Assembly: GCA_017633195.1 (NCBI GenBank)
Contig: JAGBPV010000039.1
Span: forward strand, 1-11,065
Direction of reading: 5' to 3'
DNA from: a bacterium
GTDB lineage: Bacteria > Bacillota_I > Bacilli_A > Mycoplasmatales > Mycoplasmoidaceae
DNA length: 11,065 nucleotides
Made by a program: the position numbers and the translations under genes. Shown one piece after another: positions 1 through 7,049 of this stretch; the first letter of the stretch is position 1; each line of letters begins with the position of its first letter. The notes below the pieces were generated by a model. That model did no database searches. It was not told the DNA's origin and worked only from the letters and a program-made list of their open reading frames with translations.

Positions 1-1
1 T

Positions 2-79
2 AAAACAAAAACTTTACCAAAAGCATTTGTGATAATTACAAAAAATAAAAATGAATTTATCAAGCAAAAAAGTCAATAA
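2..79 (+). CDS. C-terminal tail of an upstream gene (partial, uncertain)
   Basis: An open frame runs in from the left edge and stops at TAA 77-79, giving about 25 residues that include the stretch LPKAFVIITKNKNEF. Too little is present to name a family. It overlaps the start of the following permease by 29 bases in another frame, as happens in compact mycoplasma operons. The alternative is an 11-codon tail ending at TAA 33-35. The longer frame is preferred because its composition looks more protein-like. An ABC transporter component would fit the neighbours, but that is inference only. Confidence 0.35.
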   Translation, partial: KTKTLPKAFVIITKNKNEFIKQKSQ

Positions 80-1001
80 AGTTTTTAAACAAGAAGTTTC
101 AAAAGCAAAAAGTATAATAGCGATCTATTGCTTAATAGATCGTTTTTTTTGGAAGAACAAACTTGGACCAATTATTGCTTTTGCTTTTCCTTTTTTTGTA
201 GTCTTGTTAACTTATATTGTTGATTTAAGCAATGATGATCCTTATTACTTTTTTGCTAGTAGTAATAAATTAATTGTGCCTATTTCAGCAATACCTTTGT
301 CAATTTTTACTTTACCATTATTGCTAGTTGAAATTAAAAGATCAATTTTATTAAAAAAGATTGCTTTAGCAAGAATCAGTGCAATTACTTATATTGTTAT
401 AATGGGTTCATTTTTTATGTTTTTATCAATTCTTTCAGTAATCTTATCTGAAGTTTATTGAATGATGTTTATGAATACCCATTTATATCTATATTTTAAT
501 ATCAAAGATGGATTAAGTGTTTTTTATAGTGTTTTAGTTTTAATTTTAGTTTCAGTAAGTATGGGATTGTTGATTGGTTGTACATTAAAAAATTCAAGTC
601 CAATTCCAATTTTAGGATTAGCAATTTTATTTATTTCATTTATTTTAAGTGCAACTATTGTATCACCATCATATTTAGCAAATGTTGTAGCTATTAAATA
701 TATCAATTTATTTTCACCTTTAAATTATCCTTTGACTTTGATTAATATCACTTATTACAATCTTACAAATAGTTCTCATAATATATTTGATATTAATGAA
801 ACATTTAATATTGGTGAAAGTTTTATTCCATATAAAACACCTGTTAATTTTTGGGAATTTTTAATTGATTATTTAGGTTCAGCTAAAACTGTACAATGAT
901 ATGTTGAATGACAAAAAATCTTAGGGTTAGTTATGCCTTGAGTAATTGTTGGTTTTTTTATTTTAATTAGTGTTAGATTCTTTACTTGATCAAGTAGGTA
1001 A
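51..1001 (+). CDS. ABC-2-like transporter permease (integral membrane protein)
   Basis: A 316-residue protein in one frame, with five in-frame TGA codons read as Trp (459, 897, 909, 939 and 987). Standard-code reading would split it in two. It is strongly hydrophobic. Likely membrane segments lie near residues 40-60, 75-95, 105-130, 155-180, 185-210 and 290-312, with a polar loop at about 235-280. That layout resembles the ABC-2 class of exporter permeases, although no sequence motif proves the family. The ATPase gene starts six bases after the stop in the same direction, so the two probably form one exporter of unknown substrate. The ATG at 51 is the only ATG before the first hydrophobic segment, but it has no clear Shine-Dalgarno sequence and overlaps the upstream frame. 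A terminator-like hairpin at 121-150 lies within codons 24-34, so the true start could be a non-ATG codon further in. Confidence 0.8.
119..150 (+). terminator. Intrinsic-terminator-like hairpin inside the permease reading frame
   Basis: CGATCTATT (121-129) and AATAGATCG (134-142) form a perfect 9-bp stem with a GCTT loop, extendable by a G-U and an A-U pair at the base. Eight T residues follow at 143-150. In this AT-rich sequence it is by far the most GC-stable helix in the neighbourhood, and it has the full anatomy of a rho-independent terminator. It could end the upstream transcript or attenuate the exporter genes. As the frame stands, it also encodes IYCLIDRFF of the permease. Confidence 0.7.
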
Positions 1002-1007
1002 AATAGT

Positions 1008-1928
1008 ATGAAAAGTAAGAAATATGAAGCGTTTTATCAGAAATTAGGATTACTTAAAAATCATAAACATAAAAAAGAACATTTAAATAATTTAATAAAA
1101 AACAATCAAACTAATGATTTATTAGATTTTACTAAGCAAGTTGTTGTTATCAATGATGAATTAGCAAAAAAAGAAGAAATTCATATTCATGACAAAAATT
1201 TTAATAAAAAGATTATTTCATTAAAAGATATTAGTTTGTTTTATAAAAGGCTTTATCATCCAGTATATGTTATTTTTGACAACTTAAATTTAGACATTTA
1301 TGATGAACAAACTACATGCATTGTTGGACCAAATGGAATTGGTAAAACAACTTTATTTGAATTAATTATTCAAGTAAAAAAACCTAATAAAGGACAAGTA
1401 ATTTTTTATGATGATGCAATTAAGAAGAATCCTTATAAATATATTAGTATGCAAACTCAGGATTTTAACTTTCCTACAGGATTGTTAGTAAAAGATGTTG
1501 TTGAATTTATTATTGAATTACAACAAATTGATATTTCTAAAAATATTGGTGAATACAAAAGAATGCTACGAATTTTTCAATTAGATAAAATTTGATTAAA
1601 TAAAGCTAGTAAATTATCAGGAGGACAACAACAAAGATTAAATTTATTTATATCATTATTAAATCATCCTAAAGTTTTATTATTAGATGAATATGCTACT
1701 GGATTAGATATTAAAACAAAAGAATTAATTGAAAACTTCTTGTTGAATTATATTAAAACATACAAAACAACTTTATTATTTATAAGTCATGAATTAGATG
1801 GATTAACACAGTATGCAAATAGATATGTTATTTTATCAGATCACCATGTAATTGTTGATTTATCAAAAGAAGAAGTAATAAAGCGTTTTGAAAGTGTAAA
1901 CAACTTAATTAAATATTATGTAAATTAA
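1008..1928 (+). CDS. ABC transporter ATP-binding protein
   Basis: A 306-residue cytoplasmic ATPase that should power the adjacent permease by ATP hydrolysis. Visible motifs in order: Walker A GPNGIGKTT (about 107-115), Q-loop region MQTQDF (about 147-152), signature LSGGQQQR (203-210), Walker B VLLLDEYATGLD with D227 and E228, and switch histidine H261 in SHE. All catalytic elements are intact. One in-frame TGA (1593-1595) encodes Trp just before the signature. About 70 charged, lysine-rich residues precede the ABC core, whereas most such ATPases start almost directly at the core. The ATG at 1008 is preceded by AGGT at 996-999 with suitable spacing. The gene starts six bases after the permease stop, so they are co-transcribed. 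The substrate cannot be told from the sequence. Confidence 0.95.
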
Positions 1929-1943
1929 TTACAAATTAATTAA

Positions 1944-1949
1944 TATAAT
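1944..1949 (+). promoter_or_regulatory. Possible -10 box for the trigger-factor-like gene
   Basis: A perfect TATAAT lies 29 bases before the ATG at 1979, in the 50-base spacer after the ATPase gene. No convincing -35 is seen, which is normal for mycoplasma promoters. In such AT-rich spacer a chance match is possible, so read-through from the ABC operon remains an alternative. Confidence 0.35.
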
Positions 1950-1978
1950 TAATGTAATTTATATTTAAGGATAATGTT

Positions 1979-2611
1979 ATGGAATCAAAAATTATAAAAA
2001 AATTATCAATAAATTTTGATAAAGAAATTTTAGTTGATCAAGTACTAATTGATAAAGAAATTGTGAATATGCATCAAAAAAGATTAACTGAACTTTACAA
2101 AGATTTACCTGAACAAGAAAAAATTGCAAAAATGGATGTTGCTTTAAGAGATGTAATTTTAAAGGATAATTTCTTTAATAAAATTATGGAATTTATTGTT
2201 CCTTATTATGAATTTGAAATTGATGAAGATGAAGTAAAAGCTCAAGCAGAAGGATTAAAAAAGAATTTTCCAGAAAGAGATCAAACTGTTATTAATCAAA
2301 TTGCTGAAAGAAGTATTCAAAAATCATTAATCTTTAAGGATTTAGAAAAACAATTTAAATTAACTTTAACAACAGAACAAGTTGATGAAAATCTAAAACT
2401 TAGTGCAAGTCAAATTGGTGAAAATTTTGAAGATATTAAGAAAGATGAAAATCGTTATAATATCTTAAAAAATTTATTACAAGAAGAATATATTATTGCA
2501 TTTTTATTAAATAAATTTCCTTTAAGAGTTAACTTACCATATGATTGACAAACACATCAAATTATGTTGTTTAGATTACCAAAAAACCCAAATAACAATC
2601 AAAGTAATTAA
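1979..2611 (+). CDS. Trigger-factor/SurA-like helical protein (putative chaperone)
   Basis: A 210-residue, charged, mostly helical protein with no signal peptide or membrane segment. AAGGA at 1967-1971 lies seven bases before the ATG, a good ribosome binding site. One in-frame TGA (2546-2548) encodes Trp near the end. The middle (about residues 65-180, including IDEDEVKAQAEGLKKNFP and LTTEQVDENLKLSASQIGENF) has the layout of the C-terminal chaperone arms of trigger factor: an acidic helix, a basic helix, then a turn resembling 'vTdeEv'. The ribosome-docking GFRxGxxP loop and the FKBP-type PPIase domain of true trigger factor are absent, and the length is about half of the usual 430 or more residues. 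It could therefore be a reduced trigger factor paralogue, a SurA-type chaperone or something unrelated. The gene is certain; the function is a weak inference. Its stop interlocks with that of the convergent degV gene. Confidence 0.8.
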
Positions 2612-3486
2612 TCAAATTTAAAATAAAAGCACATTGTATCAAACAATGTATGAGTCACTACTGGAAACATAATTCTTCTAGTAGTGATTTTATTATCTGT
2701 TAAATTAAATAATTCTTTTGCTTGCAAAATAAATTGTTCAATTTTCTTTTTGCTGTATTCATCTGTATAAACAAAGCACATTTCTGTAATCTTTGTATTA
2801 GTTTTCTTAGTTCTTTCAGTTACATGCTTAATAATTTTTAAAAAAGCTTTATCATAATCTCTAGCTAAACTTTTTAAAATATTTTTCTTTTCAAAAAGAA
2901 TAATAGGAACTTTTGCTAATTTATCTAAAATCTTTATGAAAGTTTTAGTAATTCTTCCTCCTTCATTTACCCCAAGCAAATTTTTGCAAATAATATATTC
3001 ACTACTTGTATTGTTTTCAACTCTTACAATATCTTCAATTTGTCTTAAAGTAATATCATCTTTTAAACTAATTACATCTAAGATGTCTTTTGTCATTTGT
3101 TCAATACTATATCCAGCACTCAAAGTATTAATCATTCAAACTTTATCTTTATATTTATCATCAAGTTCAATTAATTTAGATAGATTATGAAATTGTGATG
3201 ATAATTCACTACTAATTGCTAAATATATCACATGTTCATAATCATTTAATAATTGATCAATCATATCAAAAAATACACCAACCTTAGTAGTGCTAGTTTT
3301 GTAATATTTTTTTTGTTTTGCACTTTCTAATATTTCATTAATACTAATTCCACTAGTATAATCCTGCATATTTTTTCCATCCGGTGTAGTTAATCCAAGT
3401 GGCAAGACATAAACATCATTAATACTAGGATTTTCATTAGTTCCAATGGTTGATATACTATCTACTAAGATTGCGAATTTTTTCAT
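2608..3486 (-). CDS. DegV family fatty-acid-binding protein
   Basis: A 292-residue soluble protein, a normal length for DegV/EDD proteins. In Gram-positive bacteria these bind fatty acids, and FakB members present them to the fatty acid kinase FakA. Family marks: N-terminal MKKFAILVDS with the DS pair at residues 9-10, VLPLGLTTPDGK (27-38), TSTTKVGVF (64-72), the ISSELS segment (91-96) and the GGRI motif in the middle. The usual C-terminal HTGPG-like loop reads HTLFD, so that part of the pocket is divergent. One TGA (complement of 3136-3138) encodes Trp at about residue 117. The inner ATG at 3486 is chosen because AAGAAG lies at proper spacing; the ATG at 3492 would sit too close to it. Convergent with the upstream plus gene, with overlapping stops. 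Whether it serves FakA or has another lipid role cannot be seen here. Confidence 0.9.
2631..2694 (+). terminator. Terminator of the trigger-factor-like gene, inside degV antisense
   Basis: On the plus strand, just after the stop at 2611, there is a 7-bp hairpin (ACATTGT 2631-2637 with ACAATGT 2643-2649). A 12-bp stem follows, 2655-2666 with 2676-2687, with one G-U pair and a 9-base loop. TTTTATT at 2688-2694 comes next. On the minus strand no T-run follows the stem, so it acts in the plus direction. It lies entirely within the 3' coding part of degV. Confidence 0.6.
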
Positions 3487-3556
3487 TATCATTACTTCTT
3501 TTTGTCTTATTTCATTCTATTTGGTCAAATAAATATATATAAGTATAGATAAATTT

Positions 3557-3564
3557 ATTATAAT
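3557..3564. promoter_or_regulatory. Palindromic -10 element between degV and the ssb-like gene
   Basis: ATTATAAT is its own reverse complement, so it offers a perfect TATAAT to both strands: plus at 3559-3564 and minus at 3562-3557. The plus reading lies 34 bases before the ssb-like ATG, a good distance. The minus reading lies about 70 bases before the degV start. No clear -35 boxes are visible. Assignment to the plus gene is likely; the bidirectional role is inference. Confidence 0.45.
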
Positions 3565-3597
3565 TAATTAAGTTATTTTAAATTTTGGAGACAATAA

Positions 3598-3885
3598 ATG
3601 GCTGAATTAACTAATAAAGTTGAAATCGCTGGAGATATTACAAACATTAAAAGAACTGATAATGGTTCAATGTTTGCACAAATTAATCAAGATTTTACTG
3701 GACATGATGGTCAACCACACAAACGTTTTTTCAAATTTTATATTAGAAATACAAACTATGAAAAATTTGCAAATTTACTAAAAGAAAATCAAAAAGCAAC
3801 TATTAAAGGTAAATTAGATGTTTTTAAATCAAAATTTGGACCATCAATTATTATTGATGTTGAAGAAATTGATTTAATGAAATAA
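3598..3885 (+). CDS. Short SSB-like OB-fold nucleic-acid-binding protein
   Basis: A 95-residue protein with the strand pattern of a single-stranded DNA-binding OB fold: NKVEIAGDITNIK at the start, a central FFKFYIRNTNYEKFANLL, then KATIKGKLDVFKSKFGP and a last strand IIIDVEEIDL. The central and third elements match the SSB 'f.v...g..A......KG..v.v.G' layout. GGAG at 3587-3590 gives a strong ribosome binding site for the ATG at 3598. It is much shorter than replication SSB (about 150-170 residues) and ends right after the OB fold, with no flexible linker and no acidic DDDIPF-type partner-binding tip. It is therefore probably a secondary SSB or a PriB-like protein rather than the main SSB, though a reduced main SSB is possible. 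It is 26 bases upstream of thrS and probably co-transcribed with it. Confidence 0.8.
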   Translation: MAELTNKVEIAGDITNIKRTDNGSMFAQINQDFTGHDGQPHKRFFKFYIRNTNYEKFANLLKENQKATIKGKLDVFKSKFGPSIIIDVEEIDLMK

Positions 3886-3911
3886 TTTTGTTATAAAGTA
3901 AAGATTACAAA

Positions 3912-5636
3912 ATGATTAAAGATATCAAAATTGATAAAGAATTAAATTTTGCATCTAGCATTATTTTGTATGACATAGTAGCAGAAAAATTTAATACTCA
4001 ATTATCAAAAATAGTCATCAGCAATGATGGCTTTTATATTGAATTTCATTCTTCTGATCCTATTTCAAGTAATGATTTAGATGCTATTGAAAAAACTTGT
4101 TTAAAAAAAATAAGTTTAAATAAAGAAATTGTTCTAAGTAATAAAGAATTTGCATTAAATAAGTATGAAAAATACTTTGAAGATGAAAACAAAGAATTAA
4201 AAACAATCTTTTATTGTTATGATAAAACAAATATTTTTAATTTTGGATATGAATTAAGTGTTCCATATGAAACTAAAAAAATCCATTCTTTTAAATTATT
4301 AAGTCTTGGTGGAACAAAATGATTAAATGATGATCATAATGAAACTTTAATAAGAATTAATGGAATTGCTTTTAGTAATAAAGATGAAGCAAAAGAATGA
4401 TTAATTCAATACCAAGATAAAAAAGAAAGAGATCACAGAAAAATTGGTGAAGAATTAAAAATTTTTACTTTAAATCCTTTAGCTGGTCAAGGATTACCAA
4501 TTTGATTACCAAGGGGTTTTTCATTAAGAGATACTTTAAGTAAGTTTATTAATAAAACTGAATTTAAATATCATTTTGAAGCAGTAGCAACACCAATTTT
4601 AGGAAGTGTAGAATTATATAAAACTAGTGGACATTATGCGCATTATAAACAAAATATGTTTCCTGAAATGCATTTAGCAGATGGTGAATCATTGATCTTA
4701 AGACCAATGACATGTCCACACCATGTTTTAGTGTATAAAAATGAACCAAAATCATATAAGGACTTACCTTTAAGATTAAGTGAAGATTCTATTTTGCATC
4801 GTTATGAAGCAAGTGGTGGATTAACTGGATTAGAAAGAGTAAGAATGATGGATCTTGCTGATATTCATATTTTTGCTAGACATGATCAAATTAAATCAGA
4901 AATTAAAAGAACTTATGAAATGCTAAAAGAAATTCATAGTATTTTAGGTATTGAATTTAGTTCAGTTGATTTATCATTACATGATCCAAAAGATAAAGAA
5001 AAATTCTTTGATAATAAACAAATGTGACAAAGTTCTGAAAATCAATTACGTGAAGCATTAAAGGAATTGAATGTACCATTTAAAGAAGAAGTTGGAGAAG
5101 CTGCTTTTTATGGTCCAAAAATCGACTTCCAAGCAAAAACTGCATTAGGACATATTGTGACAGTTTCAACAATCCAATTGGATTTTTTATTACCTGATCG
5201 TTTTAAATTAACTTATAAAAATAAAGATAATAATGAAGAAATTCCAGTAATGATTCATGTTTCAGCAATTGGAACTTATGAAAGATTTGTTGCAGTATTG
5301 TTAGAACAAACTAAAGGTAAATTACCATTATGATTAAGTCCTGATCAAGTCATTATTATTCCAATTAATAGTGAATGTTATGAATATGCAAATGAAATTG
5401 ATCAGAAATTAAGACAAAACTTAATTAGAACAGTAATTGATACTTCTGATGAAAGATTATCTAAAAAAATAAGAGAAGCACAAATTAAGAAAATTCCATA
5501 TCAAATTGTGATTGGAAAAGATGAAGTATTAAATAAAAATTTAACTATTAGAAAATATGGTGAAGAACAAACTTTAAAAATGTCTTTAAATGAGTTTATT
5601 GATATACTTAATAAACAAATTAAAGAATATAAATAA
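3912..5636 (+). CDS. thrS: Threonyl-tRNA synthetase lacking TGS domain, editing site degenerate
   Basis: Class II synthetase that charges tRNA-Thr with threonine in the cytoplasm; 574 residues against about 640 usually. Catalytic core: motif-1 region [12 protein letters not shown] (239-250), zinc ligands C268 in MTCPHH, H319 in DIHIF and H449 in MIHVS, motif-2 arginine R297, FYGPKIDFQ (399-407), TIQLDF (420-425) and motif-3 arginine R458 in GTYERF. The C-terminal anticodon-binding domain is about 475-574. The N-terminal TGS domain is missing; an in-frame stop at 3894-3896 rules out a longer start. The N2 editing domain is present but its HxxxH is NFASS (N12, S16) and the family CRGxH is GYELS (G112, S116), so post-transfer proofreading is probably lost. 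Five in-frame TGA codons encode Trp. The start has only a weak ribosome binding site, suggesting coupling to the gene before it. Confidence 0.97.
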
Positions 5637-5643
5637 GAAAATC

Positions 5644-5671
5644 TTTTGATTAAATTAAATTCATATATAAT
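5644..5671 (+). promoter_or_regulatory. Probable promoter of the infC-rpmI-rplT operon
   Basis: A perfect TATAAT at 5666-5671 is preceded, 16 bases upstream, by TTTTGA at 5644-5649 as a weak -35. It starts just after the thrS stop (5636). Transcription would begin near 5678, giving a leader of about 125 bases before infC, enough for the structured region described next. Confidence 0.5.
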
Positions 5672-5696
5672 TATTAAAATTAAAAGAAGTTAATAA

Positions 5697-5793
5697 CTCA
5701 CCTTCACATTTTTATAGTAATGGAAGGTTTAATATATAAGTAAGGTGATTAATTAAATTCTTTTGGTATATAAAAAACCAAGAGAATTTTTTT
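5697..5793 (+). promoter_or_regulatory. Structured infC leader / candidate L20-type attenuator
   Basis: The leader holds two mutually exclusive helices: ACCTTC (5700-5705) with GAAGGT (5723-5728), or TCACCTT (5698-5704) with AAGGTGA (5742-5748). A terminator hairpin and T-run follow, ending just before the infC Shine-Dalgarno. In Bacillus, the infC-rpmI-rplT operon is controlled by L20 binding such a leader and causing early termination. The same operon order and the leader-terminator architecture suggest the same control here. That it is an L20 leader is inference from position and shape; no L20 contact site was matched by sequence. Confidence 0.55.
5755..5793 (+). terminator. infC: Leader terminator upstream of infC
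   Basis: AATTCTTTTGGT (5756-5767) and ACCAAGAGAATT (5777-5788) pair over 12 bp with a single G-U, plus one more A-T at the base. The loop is 9 bases and a run of seven T ends at 5793. The infC ribosome binding site begins four bases later, so termination here would shut off the whole operon and anti-termination would open it. Confidence 0.75.
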
Positions 5794-5796
5794 ATT

Positions 5797-5801
5797 GGAG
5801 G
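5797..5801 (+). promoter_or_regulatory. infC: infC ribosome binding site with short spacing
   Basis: GGAGG is the strongest Shine-Dalgarno core in the window and sits only three bases before the ATG at 5805. This is shorter than the usual 5-9 bases. It decides the start, since no other start codon in frame lies nearby downstream. Confidence 0.7.
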
Positions 5802-5804
5802 AAT

Positions 5805-6398
5805 ATGGTACAAACAAACAACTTTAAAAGGAATCAAGCAAATAATTTAAACAAAAAGCCTAATTTAATTAACAATGAAATTAAGTTTAATGAATTTACT
5901 TTGATTGATGATAAAGGTAATAATTTAGGTCTAGTTAAAAAAACTTTTGCACTTAATCTAGCATCTGAAAAAGAATTAGATGTTGTATTAATTAATACTA
6001 ATATTACTAATCCTGTTTGTAAGTTATTAGATTATGATAAATATCTATATGAACAAAAAAGAAAAGCAAAAGATAATAAAAAGAATCAAACTAAAATTAA
6101 AATAAAAGAAGTTAAGATTAAACCTCAAATTGCAGAAAATGATTTATCTTGGAATGCAAAACACATTATTAAATGAATTGAAGAAGGTTGTGTTGTTAGA
6201 ATTTTAATTCACACTCCAGGAAGATTATCTTCAAAACCAGAACTTATATTTGATGTATACAATAGGTTATTAGCATTAATTAATGATTTTGTTACAGTTA
6301 GAAATCCATTAAAAATGATTAGTAGTATTTTTTATGAAGCTGTAATTGAACCAAAGAAAGGAAATAAAGTAAATGGCCAAAATAAAAATGAAAACTAA
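5805..6398 (+). CDS. infC: Translation initiation factor IF-3
   Basis: A 197-residue protein that binds the 30S subunit, prevents premature 50S joining and checks initiator tRNA and start codon. The N-terminal domain is clear: [23 protein letters not shown], then [25 protein letters not shown], matching the IF3 'PPVCkimDYgKf.Ye..Kk' signature. A lysine-rich linker follows, and then the C-terminal domain from about residue 110 ([23 protein letters not shown]). The usual FRGRE-type loop reads [11 protein letters not shown], so that domain is divergent. One in-frame TGA (6174-6176) encodes Trp. The ATG at 5805 follows GGAGG. A TTG at 5763 in the same frame lies inside the terminator hairpin and is rejected. 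The last 26 bases overlap rpmI in another frame. First gene of the operon with L35 and L20. Confidence 0.97.
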
Positions 6399-6573
6399 GC
6401 AAGCATTTGCTAAACGTTTTAAAGAAACTGCTAGTGGAGAATTAAAAAGAAAACATGCATATAGATCACATCTAGCACACAAAAAATCCACTAAACAAAA
6501 ACGTCACTTAAGAAAAGATACTTTACTTGATATTAGTGACAAAAGAAGAAGCAGACAATTATTGCAAAAATAA
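6373..6573 (+). CDS. rpmI: 50S ribosomal protein L35
   Basis: A 66-residue, very basic ribosomal protein of the large subunit; the length is exactly typical. The sequence shows the family pattern [20 protein letters not shown] with the later [14 protein letters not shown] stretch. It has no Trp and no TGA. The gene starts inside infC, overlapping it by 26 bases in another frame, so its start is read from within infC coding sequence (AAAGG near 6358-6362). This points to translational coupling. Second gene of infC-rpmI-rplT. A minus-strand open frame across the same place is only a shadow. Confidence 0.97.
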   Translation: MAKIKMKTKQAFAKRFKETASGELKRKHAYRSHLAHKKSTKQKRHLRKDTLLDISDKRRSRQLLQK

Positions 6574-6589
6574 TATTTAGGAGAATCAT

Positions 6590-6934
6590 ATGAGAGTAAA
6601 AGGTGGAAATGCTACTAGAAATCGTAGAAAGAAATGATTAGATCAAGCAGAAGGTAGTTATGGCACAAGACATATATCATACAGAATTGCTAGACAAAGT
6701 GTTATTCGTGCAAGCCAATATGCTTTTGCAGATAGAAAAGCAAAGAAGAGTGATTTTAGAAAACTTTGAATAACAAGAATTAATGCAGCAGTAAGAAATT
6801 TAGGATTTACATATTCAAAATTTATGGCTAAAATTCATGAAAAGAAAATTGATATTAACAGAAAAATGTTATCTGAATTAGCTATCAATAATATTGAAGA
6901 ATTCAATAGTTTTGTAAAAACTGTAATGGAATAA
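6590..6934 (+). CDS. rplT: 50S ribosomal protein L20
   Basis: A 114-residue basic protein that binds 23S rRNA early in 50S assembly and, in Gram-positive bacteria, represses its own operon through the leader RNA. The family pattern is strong: MRVKGGNATRNRRKKWL, QAEGSYGTRHISYRIARQSV, QYAFADRKAKKSDFRKLWI and TRINAAVRNLG. Two in-frame TGA codons supply Trp at the KKW and KLW positions, so the gene is not seen with the standard code. AGGAG at 6579-6583 lies six bases before the ATG. The gene begins 16 bases after the rpmI stop and is followed by a strong terminator. It starts MRVKGG, without the MA that precedes RVKGG in many homologues. Confidence 0.97.
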
Positions 6935-6957
6935 ATCTTAATGAATGATTAAAAAGA

Positions 6958-6988
6958 AGCAGATACTAATTATCTGCTCATTTTTTTT
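6958..6988 (+). terminator. Terminator of the infC-rpmI-rplT operon
   Basis: GCAGATA (6959-6965) and TATCTGC (6971-6977) form a perfect 7-bp stem with loop CTAAT and an extra A-T at the base. Eight T residues follow at 6981-6988. It lies 24 bases after the rplT stop, making the three genes one unit separate from pheST. Confidence 0.9.
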
Positions 6989-7014
6989 AATGAAATTAAA
7001 GTTAATAAATTAAA

Positions 7015-7020
7015 TAAAAT
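7015..7020 (+). promoter_or_regulatory. Possible -10 box for pheST
   Basis: TAAAAT lies 30 bases before the pheS start, in the 61-base gap after a strong terminator, where a promoter must exist. The match is imperfect, other AT-rich hexamers overlap it, and no -35 is clear. Confidence 0.3.
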
Positions 7021-7049
7021 AATAATCAAATTACCAAAGGATAAAACTT

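Noticed and set aside
524..706. Minus-strand open frame of 60 codons.
   Set aside because: It lies inside the permease gene, has no ribosome binding site and resembles no family; it is a shadow.
2536..2600. A minus-strand terminator for degV formed by GATTAC and GTAATC around a T-run.
   Set aside because: The stem is only six weak base pairs with a very long loop, and the T-run lies inside the loop, not after the stem.
2936..3190. Plus-strand open frame of 84 codons with hydrophobic content.
   Set aside because: It is antisense to the well-supported degV coding sequence, with no initiation signal.
3886..3912. Hairpin TTTTGT/ACAAAA overlapping the thrS start.
   Set aside because: It is only six A/T-dominated pairs with a long loop, expected by chance at this composition.
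5763..5804. TTG at 5763 as an upstream start of infC.
   Set aside because: It lies within the leader terminator hairpin and has no ribosome binding site, and the added residues are just the translation of the hairpin; GGAGG points to the ATG at 5805.
5637..5804. A T-box riboswitch in the gap between a synthetase gene and infC.
   Set aside because: The T-box consensus (TGGNACCGCG-like bulge) is not seen, and the leader serves infC rather than a synthetase gene.
6309..6491. Minus-strand open frame of 60 codons.
   Set aside because: It is antisense to the infC end and rpmI, both of which are certain.
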